In this document: positions 1-9,300 of the stretch, one piece after another
Layout: every line of letters starts with the position of its first letter
Position numbering within the stretch: position 1 is the stretch's first letter
Origin: Larix sibirica
Taxonomy: Eukaryota > Streptophyta > Pinopsida > Pinales > Pinaceae
DNA length: 12,632 bases
Assembly: GCA_004151065.3 (NCBI GenBank)
Contig: NWUY0300100625.1
Location: 8,766-21,397 of the forward strand
Direction: 5' to 3'
Translations under genes and position numbers: made by a program
The notes under the pieces: model-generated
The model's input: the letters and a program-made list of their open reading frames with translations, nothing else
Databases searched by the model: none
What the model was told of the DNA's origin: nothing

Positions 1-1988
1 GATGCAACATGCACTTGGAAATGGTTGGATGGGAGACTTGTGACGATGAGTTGTGTGGTAGACCCAGAAGACCAAAGCAACAAGCTCTCCACAATGGTGT
101 GGTTGGGGCACCATGTTTTAGCGATATGATGAACAAAAACAGAGAGGTGGCCATGAAAAGGTAACTTCATAGAAGCAATGGTTGACATGGGATAGGGGAC
201 TTGGGAAAGGATTTCCCTTGAGGATAGGAGATGCCCAAGGGGATGATGCATATGTCGAGTGGCTGCGATGAAGACAAGTAGTGGACAAGTATGTCTCACG
301 GAATACATGAGGATGATTTGACATGCTCATCATGCTAAGTGGGCAGCGGGTCATGTAGGACTAGTCTTTCATTTATCCATGAGGATTGTGGAGGTGACAG
401 ATTGTAGCAATGATGGATTGTTGTGAGGAAACTTGGGGTTTCTAGTGTGTGATCATCGTCATGGGACTGTTGCGGGCATTATAGACTTGAGAAGTAAGTT
501 GAAGGAAGCAGCGGATGACATAAGTGACAGTGGTCCTTTTGTGTTGGTTTGAGGCAAGAAAGGATTCCTTTCCCATTTGACCAAGAGGTCTATGTGAACA
601 TACGAAAAATGGGAAGGGAAGAAGATCCGTTGCAAATGGAAAGGAGATCAAGCACCAGAACGAAAGTAAATATGGAAGCCACAAAACTTGGGTGATTGGG
701 ATTGGTGCTGAGTATTAGTGCCTTAGAAATTTTTGAGGCGAGGTTGATGACTTTGCCTTCGTCTGATGGAGTTGTATGGAGGAAAAAAGTGTGGAGGGAG
801 TTGGCTATCTTGGGCATGAGGAGTTCACTCTCTTAGAGTTGAGCATGATGGTTGGGAGTCTCTACCCAACTATTTCATCTCATGAGAGCTAGGATGGACA
901 AAGGAATGACGAGACAACAACATACTGAGGAAGTAGTAGATTGGATTGATGCAACTACTAGACAATTTGGGAGGCTTCTTTGGAAGACTTAATTGTGGCA
1001 GCAGGTGACAGTGGAAACACTAGTGACTTCATGGACAGTTGAGTATTCTTGAAGATGTTTCCAGGGAAAACAACTACTTTGAGTGGAGGAGGATGTCATG
1101 GTCCTAAGTTAGAGGATTTTTGGGGTTCCTCAGATCACTTAAAGTGAGGCTCATTGGTTGGTGGTGCAACTGAAAATAGGGATGAGTTGGGTTTTTCACA
1201 CGTCGATTAGAACACTGGCTGGTTGGTTGGCATGAGTATGGGCGGGCAAGCTCCTTGCATGAGAAGCAAATTACACCCACACGCATGGGTACCTTCAGTA
1301 TTAGCGATTCGGTTGGGAGGCACCACATTAGAGATGGACGCACGCATACGACGAGTGTGGGCACATCAACAGAAATAATTCCCAAGTATGGGCATGGGTG
1401 CTAGCTAGTGCAGCACCCAACATGACTTGAACTCCATGCATTGCTTGAGAGAGAGACCGGCTCAGTTGAGGAGACTCACACGTAGGGATGCTCTTGTGTA
1501 TAATTAATGTGTGGATGGGAGGAAAGGGAGGCATCCAAGTGGAATAAAGTTCAATTGGAAACATGATGCACATATTGGAGTCTGTGGCACACAGGGGCAT
1601 ACCCCTCCTCTAGAGGCTTCCAGAGGAGGGCACATTTGCCCTGAAAAAAGTTCACTATTGGAGGTTAGTGTTTCTCAACTTGGACATAGGTGGCAGGTCT
1701 TCCGTTCTTGTAGAGGCACACACTGTCACCTTAAGGAGGCATCCTTTCCTTAGGAATTTCTCACGGTGAGACGCCTTTGTGGAGTCTGAGTATTTGGAAC
1801 ACACTTAGGAAGGTTGATAGACTTCTGAGCTACGAGGAGGCAGAGTGAGACTTGGGCAAATAGTGAGGGTTGTAGAGAGGTGGACTCACAATAGACTTGT
1901 CGGAACATTCTCTATGGTGCGGTTGATAAGTGAGTTGAGACTAGGATGGTTGGAAAGGTTGTGGTGGCACATAGCTTTCTAGGAGACA
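1..1988. other. Purine-rich region without a recognisable gene
   Basis: The plus strand is rich in G and A and poor in C (in the first 60 bases G is roughly four times C). All frames are broken by stops; the longest is about 80-90 codons, and none reads like a known protein. Such skew is common in decayed coding parts of plant retroelements, but no protease, reverse transcriptase or integrase motif was found. GATTGGGATTGGTGC at 694-708 recurs at 4635-4649. Confidence 0.5.
1603..1630. repeat. 9-bp inverted repeat (hairpin)
   Basis: CCCTCCTCT (1603-1611) and AGAGGAGGG (1622-1630) pair perfectly around a 10-base loop. It lies within non-coding repeat-like DNA. No T run follows on either strand, so it is not a terminator. 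Confidence 0.5.
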
Positions 1989-2263
1989 TGCAACAGGGTT
2001 CAATCGAGACATAACAGAAAGTCATAGACGCAAACTTTGGCACTACAATAGGTAGTTCCTAGACAAGGACATAAATGTGTTTCCAGTTGACATTGTGACT
2101 TGAGGTACTGCCATTGAGGGCATGCTCTTGGAGGGTTGTTGGGATGTGGCATCCTCCGCTATTGTATAAAATTTTCCTTGTCCCATTGTATATTATAACA
2201 AGGTTTTAGGAATTCCCATCTCAAGGTGCCACCCTCATATATTTGGTGTCTATTGTTCTTGTA
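1989..2263 (+). repeat. Y repeat, left copy (LTR-like fragment)
   Basis: About 275 bp shared with 3883-4156 in the same orientation. Over 38 bases around the TATA-like core (TATAAA at 2165-2170) the copies differ at a single base. A promoter-like TATA followed by AT-rich sequence suits an LTR, and TGTTGGGATGTGGCATCC near 2138 resembles a copia LTR start. Homology extends upstream of that point, so the unit may be the 3' internal end plus LTR of one retroelement family. Confidence 0.6.
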
Positions 2264-2644
2264 TTTTAGCTAAGTGTATTGTGGGATGTTCACCTAATAA
2301 AAATGGCTAAGTATAGAATTGTTTAAAGAGATAAAGTGTTAAGCTTTCCACAAGTTAGGTGTATTCTATCAAACACCTACCGAGATGGTATCACCCTCGG
2401 AAAGGATCCAGGAAGTGTTGCATGGGCTACCATAGTCCGAAACTAGATTTTTGAGCTAGGTCGGTGCCAATCCCGTGACACTCTAGGCCATGGGATTAAT
2501 GAGAGGGGTACTTATAGCAGTAATCTAATGTTAGGAGTCCAATACAGTTGATGGTTCATCAAGCTAGGTCCTAGTTTTCATTTTTGAGTGGTTTGTAAGG
2601 TTGAGCAACAAGTGGTGATGGTTTTGTATAAAAGGGAGGATAGG
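2264..2644. other. Spacer with a PBS-like octamer
   Basis: TGGTATCA at 2386-2393 matches the first eight bases of the initiator-Met tRNA primer-binding site used by many plant LTR retrotransposons (TGGTATCAGAGC), but the match then fails. It lies about 120 bp after the left Y copy. No open frame of interest. Confidence 0.3.
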
Positions 2645-2790
2645 GACATAGTAAGTCCTATTGGAAATGGTGATTTGGAGACAATAAACCCTATTGGGCA
2701 TGAGATGCTAGAGACACTAAGTCCTACTAGAACTAAGAAGTTGTAGGTATTGAGTCCTATTAGATATGATCATTTGTGTACAATAAGGTT
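2645..2790. repeat. 33-bp degenerate minisatellite
   Basis: Four head-to-tail units plus a partial one begin at 2645, 2680, 2713, 2746 and 2779. The first is 35 bp and the next three are 33 bp. Each has a core like GTCCTATTGGA / GTCCTACTAGA / GTCCTATTAGA preceded by GACA-TAA. Stops occur in the frames, so it is not an intact protein repeat now, though the multiple-of-three spacing leaves a coding origin open. Confidence 0.65.
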
Positions 2791-3727
2791 AATTTGGAAT
2801 AACCATATTGAATACATGATGATAAAAGGTTTTTGGAAGAATAAAGAAGGATAATAATGGAACTTATAGGGTTTGGAAGAGAAAGAAAAATAAAAATAAC
2901 CAAATATCAAGAAAGATAGTGGCCTCATTACAAATATTCTCATTTTTTTCTAATCATAGGTGTCTGATTCATATTATTAGTGGGAACTTTGATCAATCCA
3001 ACATCACTAGATAAATTTTGGTTATTTTTATGTTGTATGTTTAGTTTAGAAGGAGAGCATAAAATATTTAAAATCCTTGAATTATCCTAAGTATATGGCA
3101 ATGCAAAGGTGCTTGATGTGAAGCAATGTAATTTGGTTAAGATAAGTAGCATAGCAGAGTGTGATGCAAAGCCATTGATGTAGAGTGTGCACATGGAGAA
3201 AAGAAAATAAAAAAGGTGGAGATCAAGACCTCTACATTCCACATGCAAAGAGCATGTGAAGTGAGTAAAATATAAGTTAGAGTTGAAGACTTTGAGAAAT
3301 ATTTGCACTCCACACTTCACATTATATGTAAATGCCAAAGGAATAGGAATATGAAGGCATAATAACAAAGAGAGAAATATGAATAGGTAAGGATCAATAC
3401 ATTACCCTGCCATGCAAACAATCATCCACCCATTAATTTCAATATCCTCCCCTAGATGAACATTTCCCACCAAGTAACACTAACCTTGGAGATGCAACAA
3501 CTTGTATGAGAATGCACATGACATTTTATACTAACCACATTAGCATCATAGGTTCATCTAAACCAAGGAGTTTGGGATTTCAAAATCAATTGTCATGGAA
3601 TTAAAAAGTCACAAGCTTGGGAGAGTAATGGTAGAATTCAAACAATTTGATGCTCCCATTTGAACAATTCAACCATTAAAATTTCTCAAAGGGTGTACAA
3701 ATGAAATAATAAGAGTGACAGAGGTGA
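2791..3727. other. AT-rich intergenic sequence
   Basis: A/T-rich with scattered short frames of fewer than 95 codons and no recognised product. No RNA gene, tandem array or strong inverted repeat was seen. Confidence 0.5.
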
Positions 3728-3868
3728 TTCAAAATGGAATTGAAATGCATAAAAATACTATGGAGTCTTCTATATCCACTTCTAATTCAAAAGGTTTATT
3801 AAAACATTCAAAAGAAGCCAATGAAAACCAAAGGTCTCACTTGACCCCATAAGAAGATGAATTAACAC
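3728..3868 (+). repeat. X repeat, left copy
   Basis: Homologous to 4418-4557 in direct orientation. Shared exact blocks include CCACTTCTAATTCAAAAG and GACCCCATAAGAAGATGAAT. The left copy lacks about 11 bases near 3796 that the right copy keeps between short TTAAAA-type repeats. It ends about 15 bases before the right Y copy. Confidence 0.7.
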
Positions 3869-3882
3869 ACTAAATGTAGAAT

Positions 3883-4156
3883 TGCGACAGGGTTCAGTCG
3901 AGACGTAAGAGAAAGGCACATATGTAGATTGTGGCACTATGGAAGGTAGTACCTAGACAAGGACATAAGTGTGTTTCCAATTGACATTATGACTTGATTT
4001 GTTGTCATTGAGGGTGCACTCTTGGAGGGTTTCTGGGTGTGGCATCCTCCCCTGTTGTATAAAATTTTCCTTGTACCATTGTATATTATAACATGGTTTT
4101 AGGCATGCCCTTCTCGAGGTGTCGCCCTCATATATTTGATGTCTCTTAGTCTTGTA
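3883..4156 (+). repeat. Y repeat, right copy (LTR-like fragment)
   Basis: Counterpart of 1989-2263, with TATAAA at 4058-4063 in an almost identical context. It lies between the two X repeats, and the LTR-start-like motif is decayed here (TTTCTGGG for TGTTGGG). After CTTGTA the two copies part company. Confidence 0.6.
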
Positions 4157-4417
4157 ATCCAAGGTAGTGATATAACAAAGGACATTCTTGTCTGATGAGG
4201 GATATTGAGATGGATGACAAGAGATTAAAAATGGAAACTTCAACATAATGGTCTAGTAATAGAAGGATTGAATACTCAAAATGAAGCAATATGTTCATAG
4301 ATTGGGGGACTCATTGAATACAACACGTTGAAGAAAAAATAATATGCTTGTGGATCTCTTATATTTGAGTTGAAGCTTTTGGGGACCAAAATCTTGTGAA
4401 TGGGGAGATGTGGCTTG
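4157..4417. other. Spacer between Y and X repeats
   Basis: No gene, RNA or repeat is recognised. Moderately AT-rich. Confidence 0.4.
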
Positions 4418-4557
4418 AAATAAATTCAAAATGAATAAAAATATGCATCCTCCTCTCTCCACTTCTAATTCAAAAGCTCTTTAAAAAGATGATTAAAACA
4501 TTTGAAAGAAGCCAATGAAGACCAAATGTCTCATCTTGACCCCATAAGAAGATGAAT
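4418..4557 (+). repeat. X repeat, right copy
   Basis: Direct counterpart of 3728-3868, carrying the fuller version of the shared segment. Together the X copies bracket the right Y copy, as would result from insertion followed by duplication, or from two members of one element family. Confidence 0.7.
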
Positions 4558-4627
4558 CAACCTAGTTTCCTTTGGACGTCAATTAGCATTCCAAAACAAC
4601 ACTATAAAAAGGACATGCCTTCCTTGA

Positions 4628-4650
4628 TGGGGGAGATTGGGATTGGTGCC
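4628..4650 (+). mobile_element. Polypurine tract and LTR-start-like junction
   Basis: GATGGGGGAGAT runs into TGGGATTGGTGCC. Copia-type retrotransposons typically have GGGGGAGAT directly before an LTR beginning TG, so this may mark a 3' LTR boundary. A plant-type TATAAAAA lies just upstream at 4603-4610. No matching LTR end or coding domain was found, so at best it is a fragment. Confidence 0.3.
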
Positions 4651-5583
4651 ACTCTGTGATAGATTCATGGGCATTGATATCCATCTAAAACCTATTTTCC
4701 TTCAATCTATGCATTTGATCAACTAACTATAATCAACATGTTCTACACATATATACATCTATGTTTACATGTATGTATGCATTTTTCTCATATCTAAGGT
4801 TACAACAATAGCAAGAGTGTAAGCTTCTTGTTATTACTTATTGAATTATAAATTAGCAATATACTTTTGGTTTATTTGTATAATGAAGTTTTGGAAACAA
4901 AATTTGCAAAAGCTTTTCACTTTGTATAAGTTTGAATTCAAAGCAATGATAACATCTTAGTTATAAATATATCGAATTACTCTCACTAATATTTTTTTTT
5001 TAAATAAATAACAAATAATAATTTCGAATAATTAATATTTCCATATTCATCATAATAATGTATCTTTACACTTTCAAGATATCAACATCTTTTCTATAAA
5101 AGATTTATGATAAACATCCATTTTTTTCATTTCTTAATTTCTAAATTTACCCAATGTCAACATAAGATAGTCCTTTCAAATTCATAATTATGAAATAATA
5201 CCATAATTAATCACTTAAACTAATTATAATAAATAAATAAAATGTCTTTAAAAGAGTGAACTTCATCTAACGCGATAATCATTGCATTTTAGTATAAACA
5301 TGTGCTTCCAAATCATAAGAGTAAAAAACGTCAATATTAAAAGAATGGGTTTTCTTTGAAGCTTCTTTCAAAAGATGATAAAGAAATACGTTTTGGAGTA
5401 GTCTATTTATTCCAAGTTTTGGATTTTAAGGTGGGTTTTGGTTAGAATCTTATAATTTTTTTTTGGTAAAATTTAAATTTGGAAGTGTTTAAATTATGTC
5501 TTTGAATCCACAAATAGATTAGCACCCTAAAATACCCTACAACACCTAAATTATGCAATTTTTATAGCTAATATATATGATTC
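4651..5583. other. Very AT-rich intergenic sequence
   Basis: A/T dominates, with short homopolymers and poly-A/poly-T patches. There is no open frame of note, no tRNA-like fold and no clear repeat with the rest of the window. It could contain matrix-attachment-type DNA, but nothing specific shows it. Confidence 0.5.
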
Positions 5584-5599
5584 TTTTTTTTTTTTTTTT
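5584..5599. repeat. T16 homopolymer (A16 on the gene strand)
   Basis: Sixteen T in a row on the plus strand. On the gene's strand this is A16, about 700 bases beyond the ATG2 stop. It could be the relic of a retroposed poly(A) tail or simply an AT-rich homopolymer; a SINE-like repeat lies between it and the gene. Confidence 0.6.
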
Positions 5600-5717
5600 C
5601 AAACCAAACTTTGAACAAAATAAAACAAAAAATATATTCAAAAAAATATTAAAAACATAAAATATTTAAACTACACCATACATTTTCTTCAAAAATAAAA
5701 CTAAATTTCAATTTAGG

Positions 5718-5767
5718 ATCCTCATCATGATTGCACAACATTAAGATAGTATCCTCATCATGATTGC
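5718..5767 (+). repeat. 17-bp direct repeat at the edge of the SINE-like element
   Basis: ATCCTCATCATGATTGC occurs at 5718-5734 and exactly again at 5751-5767, with 16 bases between. The second copy runs into the tRNA-like head. This may be a local slippage duplication or part of an insertion footprint. Confidence 0.7.
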
Positions 5768-6116
5768 TCAGTTGTTAGCTCAAGTGGTTGAGAGCCACTT
5801 AATGTGTGGTCGGTGAACACAGATAGATCATAAGTCAAGTTATGTGTTACTTGCTCTCCATGGGTAGTTGTAATCACATGTTCCTAGATGTTATCACTCA
5901 CCTTCTTCTAATTAAATAGGTTGTCTACATAGTTATCCATGCATCAGCTACCATACATCAACTACTAACTACCAATTATTTATGGTATTTTTTTTATCTG
6001 TTTATTTCGAATTTGAAACTACTTCATAAAATCAATCCGAATATTACACTTATCTCATCCTCATTCAATCTTAAAAAAAACATAATTAGTAATCCATCCC
6101 AAATTCTGAGATATAA
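5763..6116 (+). repeat. SINE-like repeat, left copy (tRNA-derived head)
   Basis: The first bases resemble a tRNA D-arm: CTCAA-GTGG-TTGAG with box A TAGCTCAAGTGG at 5776-5787. A degenerate box B (GGTGAACACAG) may lie at 5812-5822, the usual distance away. The body is AT-rich with CATGCAT motifs. A diverged second copy in the same orientation starts near 12340. Shared blocks include CATGGGTAGTTG, TTATCCATGCAT, TCTCATCCTC and CCCAAATTC. This fits a tRNA-derived SINE. The boundaries are approximate. Confidence 0.55.
5776..5787 (+). promoter_or_regulatory. RNA polymerase III box A
   Basis: TAGCTCAAGTGG matches the tRNA box A pattern TRGYNNARNNGG and can fold as a D-arm. The following sequence does not make a full tRNA cloverleaf, so this is read as a SINE head rather than a tRNA gene. 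Confidence 0.5.
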
Positions 6117-6295
6117 ACACCTCTCAATATAAAAAGAATAATATTTTTTTCCTCATTCCATTCAACACCTGCAAACCTTGACCTGCAAAACTTCAAAACT
6201 TTTCTGCTTAAACTATCTTAATAATTACCATCCAAGTAATAATTTTAACTATGGGCATGCAGACTGGACTAATGTAATGACCGCTTCAAAGCTTC

Positions 6296-6301
6296 TTTAT
6301 T
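6296..6301 (-). terminator. AATAAA overlapping the ATG2 stop codon
   Basis: The minus strand reads TAAATAAA, so a canonical polyadenylation hexamer overlaps the stop codon. A signal this close to the stop would give a very short 3' UTR, and plant poly(A) signals are loose, so the real end may lie further down. Sequence below it (6300 to about 6120) shows no ATG2 C-terminal coding remnant in any minus-strand frame I read. Confidence 0.3.
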
Positions 6302-9300
6302 TACTGACCAAAATTGTGCTGTTGCTGCGAAATTAACTCCACATCCTTCTGCTTCGAGTGAGATCCTCGGACTGTTGCAATCACCTCTTTCAGCAGGCTC
6401 TTCAGTAAGCGGCGATCTTTTCTATAATGATTAGCCGTAAGAGAAATCAATTTAGCAATTGCAACTAAAGGCCGGATCGGAGCAACCCCTTTCAGGAGCT
6501 TATGAAGATGGTTTTGACAAATATCTTCCACCCATTTCCTAATAACAATCTCTGAAACACTGCCCACACCGGAAACTCCACCAGTCTCTACGCCTTTCAA
6601 ATGCAAATGAATGCCCTTCCAAGAAAATATATTGAGAAGTTCATAGTAAATCCCCTCTCGTAGGGCAATCACATCCACTCGACGAGGAACATAATCCACA
6701 TGGATACTCAATGGATTAATTTCTAATTTCTGAAAGAATGGAAGGAGGAGCTCCTCCACTTCACTTAGCTCCCTGGACGACCCTTTTTGAGAAAAGAATT
6801 TCATGAAAAAGTCAAGCTGGATCTGGTCAAGATGTAGCCGTAAAGGAAGCAGCTTCACAATGAGCCGATATTCTTCGAGAGGAATTGAAGGATCGGGCTT
6901 TACAGCTTCTACCTGTAATTTCAACGCTTTTTCAATCGAATCTCTGGGATGCTTTCTTGAATGATGATCAACCAAAACCCTTTCCCAAGGGGCACGTTCA
7001 CTGTGATCTAAAATCCCTAGGTCTTGTATTGACAGGGCGAGTTTTGATGCATAAAGCCCACTACCCTCAGGGAACGCATCATACCGAGCGTCCACTCCAT
7101 GCAACTCAAGTTCGAACAGTGAACTTGCATTTCTTGCAGATTCGCCTTCAATTGTGTGGGCAGGCCAGTCCGAACCTGCATACATTTTCCATGTGACCCT
7201 GAAGTTCTTGAGTGAAATTCGACCAACTGGCTGAATGCCTTTGCCAGACCAAGAGGAGTTTCCAGAGCTACCATGACGCCCATTCACTTTGCCGTGTTCA
7301 ATGTTTGAAATATGATTTTCCAAGACCCTCACGGAGCTGCCTTCATACCATCTACCTTTTCCATCCAACATATCTTCATCTGATGCCATAGTGCTTTCAC
7401 TGGGCCTAGCTGATTCTCCAACCTTTAATATTTTGCTTTCAAAAATTTGTGACGTGGGGAATGATTCAGGAAAATCTTTCATATCATCTGCTTGAACACT
7501 TGATGTAGGCTTAGAAGGACCTCTTTCTCTCACTATAGGATGTACAACACAGAAAGATGTAGACAGACTTCCCTCCAAATCACAGCCTTCTTCAAATACA
7601 AGTTCACTAAATAAAAAATGGGACGGACCATTCAATGTAGTATCTATACCCTCTTCATTTTCAAGCCTTGCTTGAAGGTCTTCTGAACAAAAGGCATTAT
7701 CCACTATGCCATCCATCAACCCAACTGATGTGGCTTCAGAAGTATGATGGCTATCCGAATAATCCTTGCTTGCAGGAAATACAGCACTACTACTGTAATT
7801 TTCGAATGTCTCGTCCACCTCAATTGAACTAACCTGCTTCCTGCTATTTAGCCTTGTTTGTAAGTGAACAGCAAACTCTTCATAATCAGGTACGAAAAGC
7901 CGCTGAAGCTGCGCAACCAAGCGGCTAAGAGCTGCAGTTGTGTCATGGCAAGTGCCCAGGCAAATATGACCTTTTGTACAGTTAACTTCCCAAAGCAACT
8001 TGTCCTGGCAATTCATTTCAACATCCAAGTTCATTATTGCCTCTCCAGCAATCTTCACATACCCTTTTGATTGTAAGGATTCTGCATCATAGGCATGCTT
8101 ATGGTTTCTTCCTTTCGAAGAATCCAAGACCATAAGGCCTACATCTTCCAGCAAGATAGTGTACTTTTTGTTGACTGTATCAGGCTTTTCCTTAAATGAA
8201 AACCTCATTGCTGCTGCAGCTAAAATGCATGCAACTGGTGCACGTGCTTCTTCATCACAACTACCAGCACTGTGACCAGTGGAGAAACTGCTTGCTCTTG
8301 TGGCTTCAGGAAAAGGCTCATAACTCACAGCAATATCTAATAATTCCAGCAAAAAAGAAGTAGAGCGGGAGTTGGCATCCTTGAAGAGCCTTGCTTGTGG
8401 AGCAGTAGCAGCAACTTGTTGCTCATCTGAAGACTGATTAAAGAATGAAATGATTGAACCCAACCAATCAAGCCGACCACCAGGTGCAACAACTGTAGCA
8501 CAACGAATTGTAACAGTTGTTAGACTGTGTAAGTATTTTGGATTATCAAGATGTATAATTGTTGTTCCTGCATTTCCTCTAGCCAATGCATTGGTACCTC
8601 CCCCATCACCGCGACCTAAAACGTTAGTTTTGAGACAGAGTATACAGAATTCTCTAATTGCTCCATCAGATTGTGGCTGCTCTCTTTTGTCACTTAACGA
8701 TCCATACAAAAATCCCTCGTCGTGATTTAGACAAAAATATCTGGCACCAGACACGCCCCCAAGATTTGATACACACAGAACATTGGCATTCTTAACTGTT
8801 AGTCGAAAACCGGCCCAAGATCCTCGAAGTTCCCTTTCCATGGAAGCCTTTATGTTCACTGACTCTGCCACATGTATTGCAATATCAAGAACCTTACACT
8901 CAAACAGAATCGAGGACTGTGATACCTTTGAGTGACATCTTTCTTTCACAAGTTTTCCTTGTGAATCCAAACAAGTTTCTTTGTGCCCTTTAAAACAAAT
9001 GCAATCGGTGAGCAGACTTAGAAGATTAGCTACTAGAATGTGCTCAGACCCATAAAGATCAATCTGTGCATCTGGTAACAAGAAGTGAATCACCAGAGCA
9101 GAGTTCTGAATCATCTCCTCTCGAACATAAGAACCATTAACTTCTAAAGCTTTTGCGGCAGTATATTCTGAATTGTTTCCATTCACTCTTCTACTTCCAG
9201 TTCTTTTCCAATGCTCATTGCCTTCTTCCCATGCTCTTTCCACAATCCTCATCCCTATCCCAGGAATATCCTGCCATTGGATGCCAATGACTAAAGAAGC

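Noticed and set aside
1603-1630. Rho-independent terminator
   Set aside because: No T run follows, and the setting is plant nuclear non-coding DNA.
1511-1753. 80-codon plus-strand frame in the purine-rich block
   Set aside because: Short, unrecognised, with no promoter or repeated-family support; open by chance.
3953-4246. 97-codon minus-strand frame
   Set aside because: It runs through the right Y repeat and its left counterpart is not open in the same way. No recognisable protein.
5718-5767. 17-bp repeat as a target-site duplication of the SINE-like element
   Set aside because: Both copies lie on the same side of the element rather than flanking it.
5763-5850. A tRNA gene
   Set aside because: Only a D-arm and box A are convincing. 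No anticodon arm or T-arm with TTCGA and no acceptor pairing can be drawn, and the body continues as a repeated element.
6885-7196. Plus-strand 103-codon frame antisense to ATG2
   Set aside because: It lies wholly opposite the conserved C-terminal part of ATG2 and its translation resembles nothing known. The same holds for the other frames opposite ATG2.
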